This document shows positions 30,923-37,368 of a DNA stretch of 38,132 nucleotides, in pieces. The notes below the pieces were generated by a model. That model did no database searches and was not told the DNA's origin. It saw only the letters and a program-made list of their open reading frames with translations. The DNA lies in the NCBI GenBank assembly GCA_046714355.1, contig JBKKAR010000085.1, positions 1 through 38,132 on the forward strand. The letters are read 5' to 3'. Position 1 is the stretch's first letter, and the number at the start of each line of letters is the position of its first letter. Source of the DNA: JACDAN01 sp046714355 (GTDB taxonomy: Bacteria; Actinomycetota; Thermoleophilia; Gaiellales; Gaiellaceae). The position numbers were made by a program, and so were the translations under genes.

Positions 30923-32433
30923 GCAGCGGCGGGAGCTTCGATGCGCGGGAAGAGGGGCGGGGCCGGCTCGATGGCCTCCCCCTCGATGGTCTGGCCCAGG
31001 GCGACCCGGGACCAGTCGAAGTCCTCCGGCTGGCCGAGCGCCCGAAGGATCTGCGGCGTCGTCTCCGGCAGGTAGGCGTGCAGCGCAACCGCGACGACCC
31101 GCAGCCCGTCGGCGAGCGCATAGAGCACGCGGTCGAGCGCCTCGGCGTTCGCGTCGTCCTTCGCGAGCTCCCACGGCTTCGTGTCGGTGACGAACTTGTT
31201 CAGCGCGCGGACGGCGTGCCAGATGACGTCGATCGCGCCCGTGAGGTCGAAATCGTCGAGGCGCCTCTCGACCTCGGGACCCAGTTGATCGAGCGCCGGC
31301 GCGCCTTCCGCGCTCGGCGCGAGCGGGATCCGCCCGTCGCGGTACTTGGCGATCATCGCCGTCGTTCGCGAGACGAGGTTGCCGAGGTCGTTGCCGAGCT
31401 CGCGCTCGTACCGCTCATGGAGGCTTTCCGGCGTAACGTCGCCGTCCTGACCGAATGAGACGGCGCGGACGGCCCAGAAGCGCAGCGCGTCGACGCCGTA
31501 CGCCCCGGTGAGGTCGGTCGCATCAATCACGTTGCCGCGGGTCTGCGAGATCCCGCGCCCACCGAGGTTGAGGTATCCGTGGACGAAGATCCGGCGCGGC
31601 ACGTCATAGCCGGCCGCCAGTAGCAACGCCGGCCAGTAGACGCAGTGGAAGCGGAGGATGTCCTTGCCGATCAGATGCCGCGCGTGCGGCCAGTAGCGCT
31701 CGCGCAGGTCCTCGCCAGGCCGGGCATACGTCAGGGCGCTGAGGTAGTTGATGAGCGCGTCGACCCACACGTACACGACCTGCTCCGTGTCCCACGGCAC
31801 CGGAACGCCCCACGGCTGCCCGGCCCGGCTGAGGCTGAAATCCTGGAGGCCACCTTCGATGAAGCTCCGAGCCTCGTTCCGCCGGAACTCCGGCTGGACG
31901 AAATCGGGCCGCTCGTCATACAGCTTCAGCAGCGGTTCCTGGTACTTCGAAAGCCGAAAGAAATAGTTCTTCTCCTCGATCCACTCGGGCACGGTGTCGT
32001 GGTCCGGGCACTTGCCGTCGACCAGCTCGTCCTCGGTCTTGAAGGCCTCACACCCCACGCAGTAGAGCCCCGCATACGTGTCCTCGTAGATGTCGCCGTT
32101 GTCATAGATCCGCTGGACGAAGTCCTGGACGAAGCGCTTGTGTTCCTCGTCGGTCGTCCGGATGAAGAAGTCGATCTCGGCGTTGATCTTCTCAGGGATC
32201 TCGCGCCATTTCTCGGTGATTTGATCGACGTAGACCTGCGGATCGAGCCCCTGCTCCTCTGCGACGCGATACACCCTGGACGCGTGCTCGTCCGTGCCGG
32301 TGAGGAAGAAGGTGTCCTCGCCTCGCTGCTTGTGATGGCGCACGAGGATGTCCGCCGCGAGCGTGGTGTACGCATGCCCGATGTGTGGCGTCGAGCTCAC
32401 GTAGTAGATGGGTGTCGTCAGATAGAAGGTCAT
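30919..32433 (-). CDS. metG: Methionyl-tRNA synthetase
   Basis: A 504-residue class I synthetase of the short Thermus-like type without a C-terminal tRNA-binding domain. Motifs are YYVSSTPHIGHAYTTLAADI (HIGH), zinc knuckle YCVGCEAF...GKCPDHD with ligands C-x2-C and C-x2-H, QPWGVPVPWD, and YVWVDALINYLSA. The KMSKS loop region reads GGRGISQTRGNVID, a divergent form. The anticodon-binding helical bundle is at about 360-490. The start is the ATG at 32433 (MTFYLTTPIYY); another ATG two codons earlier (32439) is possible. The upstream M23 frame overlaps this gene by 242 bp. Confidence 0.95.
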   Translation of the reverse strand: MTFYLTTPIYYVSSTPHIGHAYTTLAADILVRHHKQRGEDTFFLTGTDEHASRVYRVAEEQGLDPQVYVDQITEKWREIPEKINAEIDFFIRTTDEEHKRFVQDFVQRIYDNGDIYEDTYAGLYCVGCEAFKTEDELVDGKCPDHDTVPEWIEEKNYFFRLSKYQEPLLKLYDERPDFVQPEFRRNEARSFIEGGLQDFSLSRAGQPWGVPVPWDTEQVVYVWVDALINYLSALTYARPGEDLRERYWPHARHLIGKDILRFHCVYWPALLLAAGYDVPRRIFVHGYLNLGGRGISQTRGNVIDATDLTGAYGVDALRFWAVRAVSFGQDGDVTPESLHERYERELGNDLGNLVSRTTAMIAKYRDGRIPLAPSAEGAPALDQLGPEVERRLDDFDLTGAIDVIWHAVRALNKFVTDTKPWELAKDDANAEALDRVLYALADGLRVVAVALHAYLPETTPQILRALGQPEDFDWSRVALGQTIEGEAIEPAPPLFPRIEAPAAA

Positions 32434-33451
32434 CGGCATCCATGATAGGCGCGGGGTTGTCGTCAACCGGGACGGCGGCCGGAGCCTTTTGCGCGCCCCG
32501 ACGGAAGATCAAGAGACCGGCAATCGCGAGGAGAGCAGCGGCGGCAAGCTCCCACGGCGGGCGGGAATCTCGCTCCGCTGCGGGTTCCGGCGCGGTTCGT
32601 TCGTCCTTGCCGACGGCGGTCGCCGGAATCGATCTTGTTGTCTGAGCCTCAGGGCGAACGACCCGCTGGGCGCTGGAGCCGCGGGACACGCCATCCGGAG
32701 TCACGACCGTCGCGACAACTGGCGGGGCCGGCCGCCGCCGACTTCGGCTGCGCTTTCTCGAGACGGCGTGGGCCGCCGGCTGCCGGGCCGCCGGCGCTTC
32801 GTTCTCAACCGCGCGTCTGACACCCCTTGCGCCCCGAGAGTTGCCGGCCGACGGAATGCCGGACGGCGCCGTTCCACGGAGCGACTCGGTCGGTGACGCC
32901 GCCTCTTCCCCGGCGACCTGCCCGCCTTCCAGGGCCGTCCGGGGTTCTGAGGCCGCAGGATCGGGCGCCGGCGGCACAGGAACGGACGGCGTCTCACGCG
33001 ACGGAAGCAGCGTCATCGGATCGACGTAGCCGCGCGGGTCGTCCGCTAGGCGGACGCCGAGGTGGACATAGGGCTCGCCGACTTCGGCGTCTCCTGTCGG
33101 CCCGACGGTCCCGACCGCCTCGCCCTCGGCGACTCCGTCGCCAACGGCGACGGCGATCGAGCCCAGATGAGTGAGGGTGACGGACCAGCCGTCATCGGTC
33201 CGCATCGAGACGGTCTTGCCGTTCGACGGGAGTGACCCCGCGAAGGACACCCGACCCGAGACGGCCGCGCGCACAGGCGCACCCGCAGTGCCCGCGAGGT
33301 CGATCCCGCGATGGCCCGAGGCGGTGTATGTCTCGCCGCCGTAGTCGAAGGGCCGGAGAACCGCTCCGTCGGTCGGCCAGCTCCAAGCTCCCGCGACCGG
33401 CGGCACCGCCAAGACGCAGATCGCGAGGGTCGTTGTCAATCGAGCGAACAT
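32192..33451 (-). CDS. Secreted M23/LytM-like protein, probably degenerate, with C-terminal membrane helix
   Basis: A 419-residue open frame. It has a signal peptide (1-22, MFARLTTTLAICVLAVPPVAGA) and an M23 beta fold (about 24-150) with GHRGIDLAG (His47, Asp51), THLGS (His95) and YVHLGVRL (Tyr128-Val-His130). The usual HxH is YxH, so the catalytic His is lost while the zinc ligands remain. This suggests a wall-binding or amidase-activating role like other degenerate LytM proteins. A long Pro/Arg/Ser-rich region is followed by a transmembrane helix (PPWELAAAALLAIAGLLIFR) and a short tail. The last 81 codons overlap metG in another frame and read as non-coding, so the functional C-terminus is doubtful. 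An ATG at 33469 is an alternative start. Confidence 0.75.
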   Translation of the reverse strand: MFARLTTTLAICVLAVPPVAGAWSWPTDGAVLRPFDYGGETYTASGHRGIDLAGTAGAPVRAAVSGRVSFAGSLPSNGKTVSMRTDDGWSVTLTHLGSIAVAVGDGVAEGEAVGTVGPTGDAEVGEPYVHLGVRLADDPRGYVDPMTLLPSRETPSVPVPPAPDPAASEPRTALEGGQVAGEEAASPTESLRGTAPSGIPSAGNSRGARGVRRAVENEAPAARQPAAHAVSRKRSRSRRRPAPPVVATVVTPDGVSRGSSAQRVVRPEAQTTRSIPATAVGKDERTAPEPAAERDSRPPWELAAAALLAIAGLLIFRRGAQKAPAAVPVDDNPAPIMDADDLLSDDTHLLRELDATHRACVHHARGGHPRAPSQAARRGHLLPHRHGRARVQGVSRRRGAGARSAGLRRSNHREMARDP

Positions 33452-33494
33452 CGGTCGCCAAGCTAGCAAGGGGCCCGGCTGTTGTCAAAGACGG

Positions 33495-34301
33495 CTACAG
33501 CGACGCGCGGTACAGCCGATTCCGCGAGATGCCTGTGAGCCGGGAGACGACGTCGGCGGCCGCGCGGCGGGGGGTTCCAGCCGCAACGAGGTCTGCGACG
33601 GCCTGCAGGGCCTCTCCCTCGTTCACTAACTCCCCGGCTGACGGAGACGGCCCGATCACCAGGGTGATCTCGCCCTTCGTGCCGTCGGCAAATCGCTCCG
33701 CGACCTCGGAGGCCGGGCCGCGGACGACCTCTTCGTACCTCTTCGTCAGCTCGCGGCAAACGACGACCGGCCGGTCGGGGAGCGCCTCGGCGAGACTCGC
33801 GAGCGACCGGCCGAGGCGCTGCGGCGACTCGAATGCGACAAGAGCGTGTCGCCATTGCTCCAACTCTCCCCAGAGCTCCGCGAGCTGGCGCGCACCGCGG
33901 GGGAGGAAGCCGACGAACTGGAAGCGCTCGGCTTCGAACCCGCTCGCGACGAGCGCGGTCTCGACCGCGGAGGAGCCCGGAAGCACGGTGACGGGAATCC
34001 CCGCCTCGCGCGCCGCCTCGATCAACCGGGCGCCCGGGTCGCTGATCGCCGGCAGGCCCGCGTCCGAGACGAGCGCGACCCGCTCGCCCGCCGCGAGCCG
34101 GGGAAGGATTTCGGCGGTCCTGCGCGCCTCGTTGTGCTCGTGGTAGCTGAGCAGCCGGGCCTTGATTCCGTGACGCTCGAGCAAAACCCTCGTGTGGCGC
34201 GTGTCCTCGCAGAGCACGAGATCGGCCTCGCCGAGCTCGCGCAGGACCCGGAGCGTGACGTCCTCGAGGTTCCCGATCGGCGTCGCGCAGACGGCGAGCA
34301 C
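33495..34301 (-). CDS. rsmI: 16S rRNA (cytidine1402-2'-O)-methyltransferase RsmI
   Basis: A 268-residue TP-methylase-fold enzyme that modifies C1402 in the ribosomal P-site. Diagnostic segments are ATPIGNLEDVTLRVLREL, LVLCEDTRHTRVLLERHGI, LVSDAGLPAISDPGARLI, VLPGSSAVETALVASGF and FVGFLPRG. It starts at a GTG whose first base overlaps the last base of the ROK stop codon, implying coupling. In Bacillus rsmI (yabC) also lies upstream of metS-tatD, supporting ancient linkage. Confidence 0.95.
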   Translation of the reverse strand: MLAVCATPIGNLEDVTLRVLRELGEADLVLCEDTRHTRVLLERHGIKARLLSYHEHNEARRTAEILPRLAAGERVALVSDAGLPAISDPGARLIEAAREAGIPVTVLPGSSAVETALVASGFEAERFQFVGFLPRGARQLAELWGELEQWRHALVAFESPQRLGRSLASLAEALPDRPVVVCRELTKRYEEVVRGPASEVAERFADGTKGEITLVIGPSPSAGELVNEGEALQAVADLVAAGTPRRAAADVVSRLTGISRNRLYRASL

Positions 34302-35215
34302 TATGCCCCGGAGTCGAGCGCCTCGAAGCCGACCAGCGCTGCTCCGACCATCCCGGCCTCGGCGCCCAGCTCTGCGTGGACGATCCGAACCAGGTCACGG
34401 CCGGGCGCGAGCCCCTCGACGGCGAGCGTCTCGCGCGCCGGACCGAGGATCAGCTCGCCCGCGTCCGCGAATCCCCCGCCGACGATCACGAGCTCGGGGT
34501 TGAAAATGTTGACGAGCGTCGCGATCCCCGCGCCGAGCCGGTGTCCCAGCTCGGCCAGATCCCCGATCGCAGCGTGGTCGCCTGCCTCGGCGGCCGCCAC
34601 CAGGCGCCGCGCGTCAGCCCCCGCGCCGTAGCGCCGTTCCGCGGCCTCGTCCGCGGCGGATCCGGCCGCGAAGGCCTCGAAATGGCCGTGCCCGGTGCAG
34701 GTGCCGACACAGGCGTCGCCGCCATAGTCGATGACGATGTGGCCGAGTTCCGCGCCCGCGCCGATCGAGCCGCGATACGGCCGGCCGTCGAGGATCAACC
34801 CGCCGCCGATTCCGGTCCCGAGCGTCAGCACGACTAGGTGGGAGGCTCCCCGGCCAGCGCCGAGCTTCCACTCGGCGATCGCAGCGGCGTTGCCATCGTT
34901 GTCGATTGCAACGGGGAGGCCGAAGCGCCCGGCCATCCGGTCGCGGAAGTCGAGGTCGGCGAGCGGAACGTGGACCGACGACACTGCGCGGCCGGCGCGC
35001 TGGTCGATCGTCGAGGGGAGCCCGAAGCCGAGGGCGGCGACGTCGTCGCTCAGCAGCGACTCGACGATCGAATCGAGCTCGGCGAGCAGGTCTTCCTGCG
35101 AGGACACGGGCGTCGAACGGGATTCCTGCCGGTCGACAGCGCCGTTTCGGTCGAGAACACCGGCGAGGATCTTCGTCCCGCCGACGTCGACTCCGATGGC
35201 GCGGTTGCCGCTCAC
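34301..35215 (-). CDS. ROK family sugar kinase (glucokinase-like)
   Basis: A 304-residue ATP-dependent sugar kinase. The phosphate-binding motif IGVDVGGTKILAGVLDRNG is at the N-terminus. The catalytic Asp lies in VAIDNDGNAAAIAEWKLGAG, with TLGTGIGGGLI for ATP binding. The zinc-site region is GAELGHIVIDYGGDACVG then TCTGHGHFEAFAAG, a variant of the usual CxCGxxGCxE with His in the last Cys position. The sugar is most likely glucose but this is inferred from family. It is divergent from the LCP gene with only 26 bp between starts, and it leads the rsmI-M23-metG unit. Confidence 0.9.
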   Translation of the reverse strand: MSGNRAIGVDVGGTKILAGVLDRNGAVDRQESRSTPVSSQEDLLAELDSIVESLLSDDVAALGFGLPSTIDQRAGRAVSSVHVPLADLDFRDRMAGRFGLPVAIDNDGNAAAIAEWKLGAGRGASHLVVLTLGTGIGGGLILDGRPYRGSIGAGAELGHIVIDYGGDACVGTCTGHGHFEAFAAGSAADEAAERRYGAGADARRLVAAAEAGDHAAIGDLAELGHRLGAGIATLVNIFNPELVIVGGGFADAGELILGPARETLAVEGLAPGRDLVRIVHAELGAEAGMVGAALVGFEALDSGA

Positions 35216-35241
35216 GAGCGGCGGCTACGATACCCCGCCGG

Positions 35242-36399
35242 ATGGCCCGCGAAGACAAGCCGTATCGCGTCTACCGCGGCGGCCGGGCCGCGGGGGGCGT
35301 GCCGACACTCCCGAGGCTCCCGAAGCCGGAGCGGCGGAAGAAGCCGACTCGCGACACCGGAACACCGCGTCGGTACACCGGACCAGGGCCGGTGAAGCGC
35401 CCGCGGCGCTGGGGTCCCGGCCGCATCGTTTTCCTCCTCGTCCTCGCACTGATCCTGCTCGTCATCGGCTGGACGGTCGCGGGCTACCTCGCTGTACGCA
35501 GCGGGATCCAGCAGGCGAACGATCGGCTCGGCGACCGGGCGAAGGCCCAGCTCGTCCCGCAGAACGGCTGGATGCTCTCGGAGCCGGGCGTCACCCTCGT
35601 CCTCGGGAGCGACCACTCGAGCCACCCTACGCGGCGCGCGAACCGCCTCGCGGACTCGATCATGCTCATCCGCACCGATCCGGATCGCACGCGGGTCACG
35701 TACCTCTCAATCCCTCGCGACCTCGAGGTGGACGTCCCGGGTTACGGCCACGAGAAGATCAATTCGACGCTGCCGCTTGGCGGCCCCCAGCTCGCGATCC
35801 GCACGATCCGCTCGGCGCTTGGAATCGACGTCAACCACGTGATCCTCCTCGACATGACTTCTTTCCGTGAGGTAATCGACGCCCTTGGCGGAATCGAAGT
35901 GGACGTACGCTCGCCGGCCCGCACGAAGGTGGAGTGCCCCTATCCCACTGCCGAGCGCTGCCGCCGCTGGAAGGGCTGGAGCTTCGGCCGCGGGCGCCAG
36001 GAGATGACCGGCAAGCGGGCGCAGATTTACGCCCGGATCCGCATCAACGAGCTCGGCAACGACGCGAATAGCGACCTGAATCGCGTCGGCCGCCAGCAGC
36101 AGGTGCTTCAGGCGACGCTCGCCAAGATGGTCGGCGTCGGCACCTTCGTCCGGCTTCCGTTCATCGGGGACGAGCTCGTCAGCCCGCTCGCAACGGACCT
36201 CTCGACGAGCGAGCTCTTCCAACTCGCCTGGCTCCGCTTCCGCGCGTCGGGCGACCGAACCGTCTACTGCCGGCTGGGCCTCACGGGCGACGGCGACGAG
36301 AACGCCGCCGTCCTGCTGATGTTCGCCGGACGTTCAGCCCTTCAGCGTCCGAGTCGGTTCTCGCCCGCCGGATGCCTAACCGGTCGGCCGCTGACGTAG
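35242..36399 (+). CDS. LytR-CpsA-Psr (LCP) wall-polymer ligase
   Basis: A 385-residue protein that would transfer lipid-linked glycopolymers to peptidoglycan. A long basic Pro-rich cytoplasmic N-terminus (1-58) is followed by a transmembrane helix (about 61-83, RIVFLLVLALILLVIGWTVA). The LCP domain spans about 105-320, with RANRLADSIMLIRTDP, VTYLSIPRDLEVDVPGYGHE, KINSTLPLGGPQLAIRTI, GIEVDV and YARIRINELGNDANSDLNRV. The Arg and Asp residues for pyrophosphate and magnesium binding are present. The ATG at 35242 is 26 bp from the divergent ROK start. Confidence 0.93.
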   Translation: MAREDKPYRVYRGGRAAGGVPTLPRLPKPERRKKPTRDTGTPRRYTGPGPVKRPRRWGPGRIVFLLVLALILLVIGWTVAGYLAVRSGIQQANDRLGDRAKAQLVPQNGWMLSEPGVTLVLGSDHSSHPTRRANRLADSIMLIRTDPDRTRVTYLSIPRDLEVDVPGYGHEKINSTLPLGGPQLAIRTIRSALGIDVNHVILLDMTSFREVIDALGGIEVDVRSPARTKVECPYPTAERCRRWKGWSFGRGRQEMTGKRAQIYARIRINELGNDANSDLNRVGRQQQVLQATLAKMVGVGTFVRLPFIGDELVSPLATDLSTSELFQLAWLRFRASGDRTVYCRLGLTGDGDENAAVLLMFAGRSALQRPSRFSPAGCLTGRPLT

Positions 36400-36436
36400 G
36401 GTTGGCAGAACGCACGGCGGCTACTAGGCTCACCGG

Positions 36437-36589
36437 ATGCCGGACCCGGGATCTCGCCGCCGCCCCGACTGGCTCGACCTCCTCGCCGGCGTCGCCGCCG
36501 TCGTCGCGATCGTGCTGTTCGTCCTCTCGTTCCTCCACGAGTGGGTCCTCTCGGCGCCCGGAAGCCCTGTCGCCACGCCCGTCTACTAG
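36437..36589 (+). CDS. 50-residue single-pass membrane peptide
   Basis: A small open frame of 50 residues: MPDPGSRRRPDWLDLLAG, a transmembrane helix at about 15-33 (LLAGVAAVVAIVLFVLSFL), then HEWVLSAPGSPVATPVY. The positively charged N-terminus predicts it is cytoplasmic. It lies 37 bp after the LCP gene and 6 bp before the GlsB-like gene, all on the plus strand. That spacing and the regular helix support a real gene. Family unknown. Confidence 0.6.
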   Translation: MPDPGSRRRPDWLDLLAGVAAVVAIVLFVLSFLHEWVLSAPGSPVATPVY

Positions 36590-36595
36590 CACGCC

Positions 36596-36853
36596 GTGGG
36601 CATCTTCTCGTGGATCCTGTTCGGGTTGCTTGCCGGCGTCGTCGCCCGGGCCGTCACGCCTGGACGCCATGCGGCCGGCTGTCTCCCCACGCTCGCCGTC
36701 GGGATAGTCGGCGCGCTGATCGGCGGCCTCGCGGGTGACGCGATCCTCAACGAGGACGTCAGGTTCGGCTGGGATCTCGGGCCGTTCCTGCTCGCCGTCC
36801 TCGGCGCGATCGTCCTGCTGCTGGCGCTGGAGGCGCTCGGAAAGAGACGCTAG
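36596..36853 (+). CDS. GlsB/YeaQ/YmgE family membrane protein
   Basis: An 85-residue, three-helix membrane protein of the transglycosylase-associated family: GIFSWILFGLLAGVVARAV, TPGRHAAGCLPTLAVGIVGA with LIGGLAGDA, and GPFLLAVLGAIVLLLALEAL. Members are stress-related in several bacteria but lack a proven activity. It starts at a GTG (36596), 6 bp after the 50-residue membrane peptide. Its TAG stop overlaps the stop of the convergent FmdB gene at the four bases 36850-36853. Confidence 0.88.
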   Translation: MGIFSWILFGLLAGVVARAVTPGRHAAGCLPTLAVGIVGALIGGLAGDAILNEDVRFGWDLGPFLLAVLGAIVLLLALEALGKRR

Positions 36854-37128
36854 GAAGGCTCGGCGGCCGGAGCCTTCTTCTCCGGCTCCTTCTTGTCGCC
36901 GGAGTCGCTCTTCTCGGGCTTGTCGCCGTCGCGCGAAGGCTTGCGGCCACCGCGGCCATAGTCCGTCGAGTAGAAGCCCGAGCCCTTGAAGTGGACGGCG
37001 ACGGGGTGGAGCACGCGCGTCACGGGGCCCTTGCCGCAGGTTGCGCAGACCTCCGGCGACGGATCGTGGAAGCCGTGGAAAAGATCGAAAACATGCCCCT
37101 TTGGGCACTTATATTCGTAGACCGGCAC
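36850..37128 (-). CDS. FmdB family zinc-ribbon protein
   Basis: A 92-residue protein. The N-terminal zinc ribbon MPVYEYKCPKGHVFDLFHG with C-x-x-x-H and CATCGKGPVTRVLHPVAVHF is the FmdB regulatory-protein family hallmark. The next segment FKGSGFYSTDYGR is also typical. The C-terminal tail (about 62-92) is low-complexity Lys, Asp, Glu and Pro. The function of the family is not established; it was first linked to formamidase gene regulation. The gene is convergent with the GlsB-like gene and has an ATG start. Confidence 0.9.
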   Translation of the reverse strand: MPVYEYKCPKGHVFDLFHGFHDPSPEVCATCGKGPVTRVLHPVAVHFKGSGFYSTDYGRGGRKPSRDGDKPEKSDSGDKKEPEKKAPAAEPS

Positions 37129-37151
37129 CCCGTCAGAGGATAGCGACGGCC

Positions 37152-37181
37152 TAGGAAGCCGCCTTTTAGGAAGCCGCCTTT
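37152..37181. repeat. 15-bp exact tandem duplication
   Basis: TAGGAAGCCGCCTTT occurs twice in a row (37152-37166, 37167-37181). It covers the 3' end of the 63-residue gene on the minus strand, so Lys-Ala-Ala-Ser-stop is encoded twice in succession, first with TAA and then TAG. Confidence 0.85.
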
Positions 37182-37357
37182 TCCCGATCGTCGAGCGTCT
37201 CCTGGTAGCACGGGGCTCCTTCGAAGGCCGCCAGCCCCACGGGTCCGCCCCGCTTCCGCCGCCGACGCCGCCGCGCGGCGGCCAGCGCAGCGGACGCTCC
37301 CACGACTCCGCCGATGAGGAAGGAGCGCAGGCGCCGCACCTGAGCCTCGCCGTCCAT
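37166..37357 (-). CDS. 63-residue basic membrane-associated peptide
   Basis: An unrecognised small protein: MDGEAQVRRLRSFLIGGVVG, a weak hydrophobic helix at about 12-28, then a strongly basic stretch AARRRRRRKRGG and a tail ending DDREKAAS. The ATG at 37357 lies 11 bp before the divergent PfkB kinase start on the other strand. The duplicated 15-mer at its end gives a second, redundant stop. Coding support is moderate: sensible start and the charge pattern of small actinobacterial membrane proteins, but no family match that I know. Confidence 0.55.
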   Translation of the reverse strand: MDGEAQVRRLRSFLIGGVVGASAALAAARRRRRRKRGGPVGLAAFEGAPCYQETLDDREKAAS

Positions 37358-37368
37358 GGGACGATTCT

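Noticed and set aside
37200..37300. Arg-rich stretch near 37260 as part of an arginine-repeat or CRISPR-like array
   Set aside because: It is a simple basic run in the 63-residue protein; no regularly spaced repeats exist anywhere in the window.
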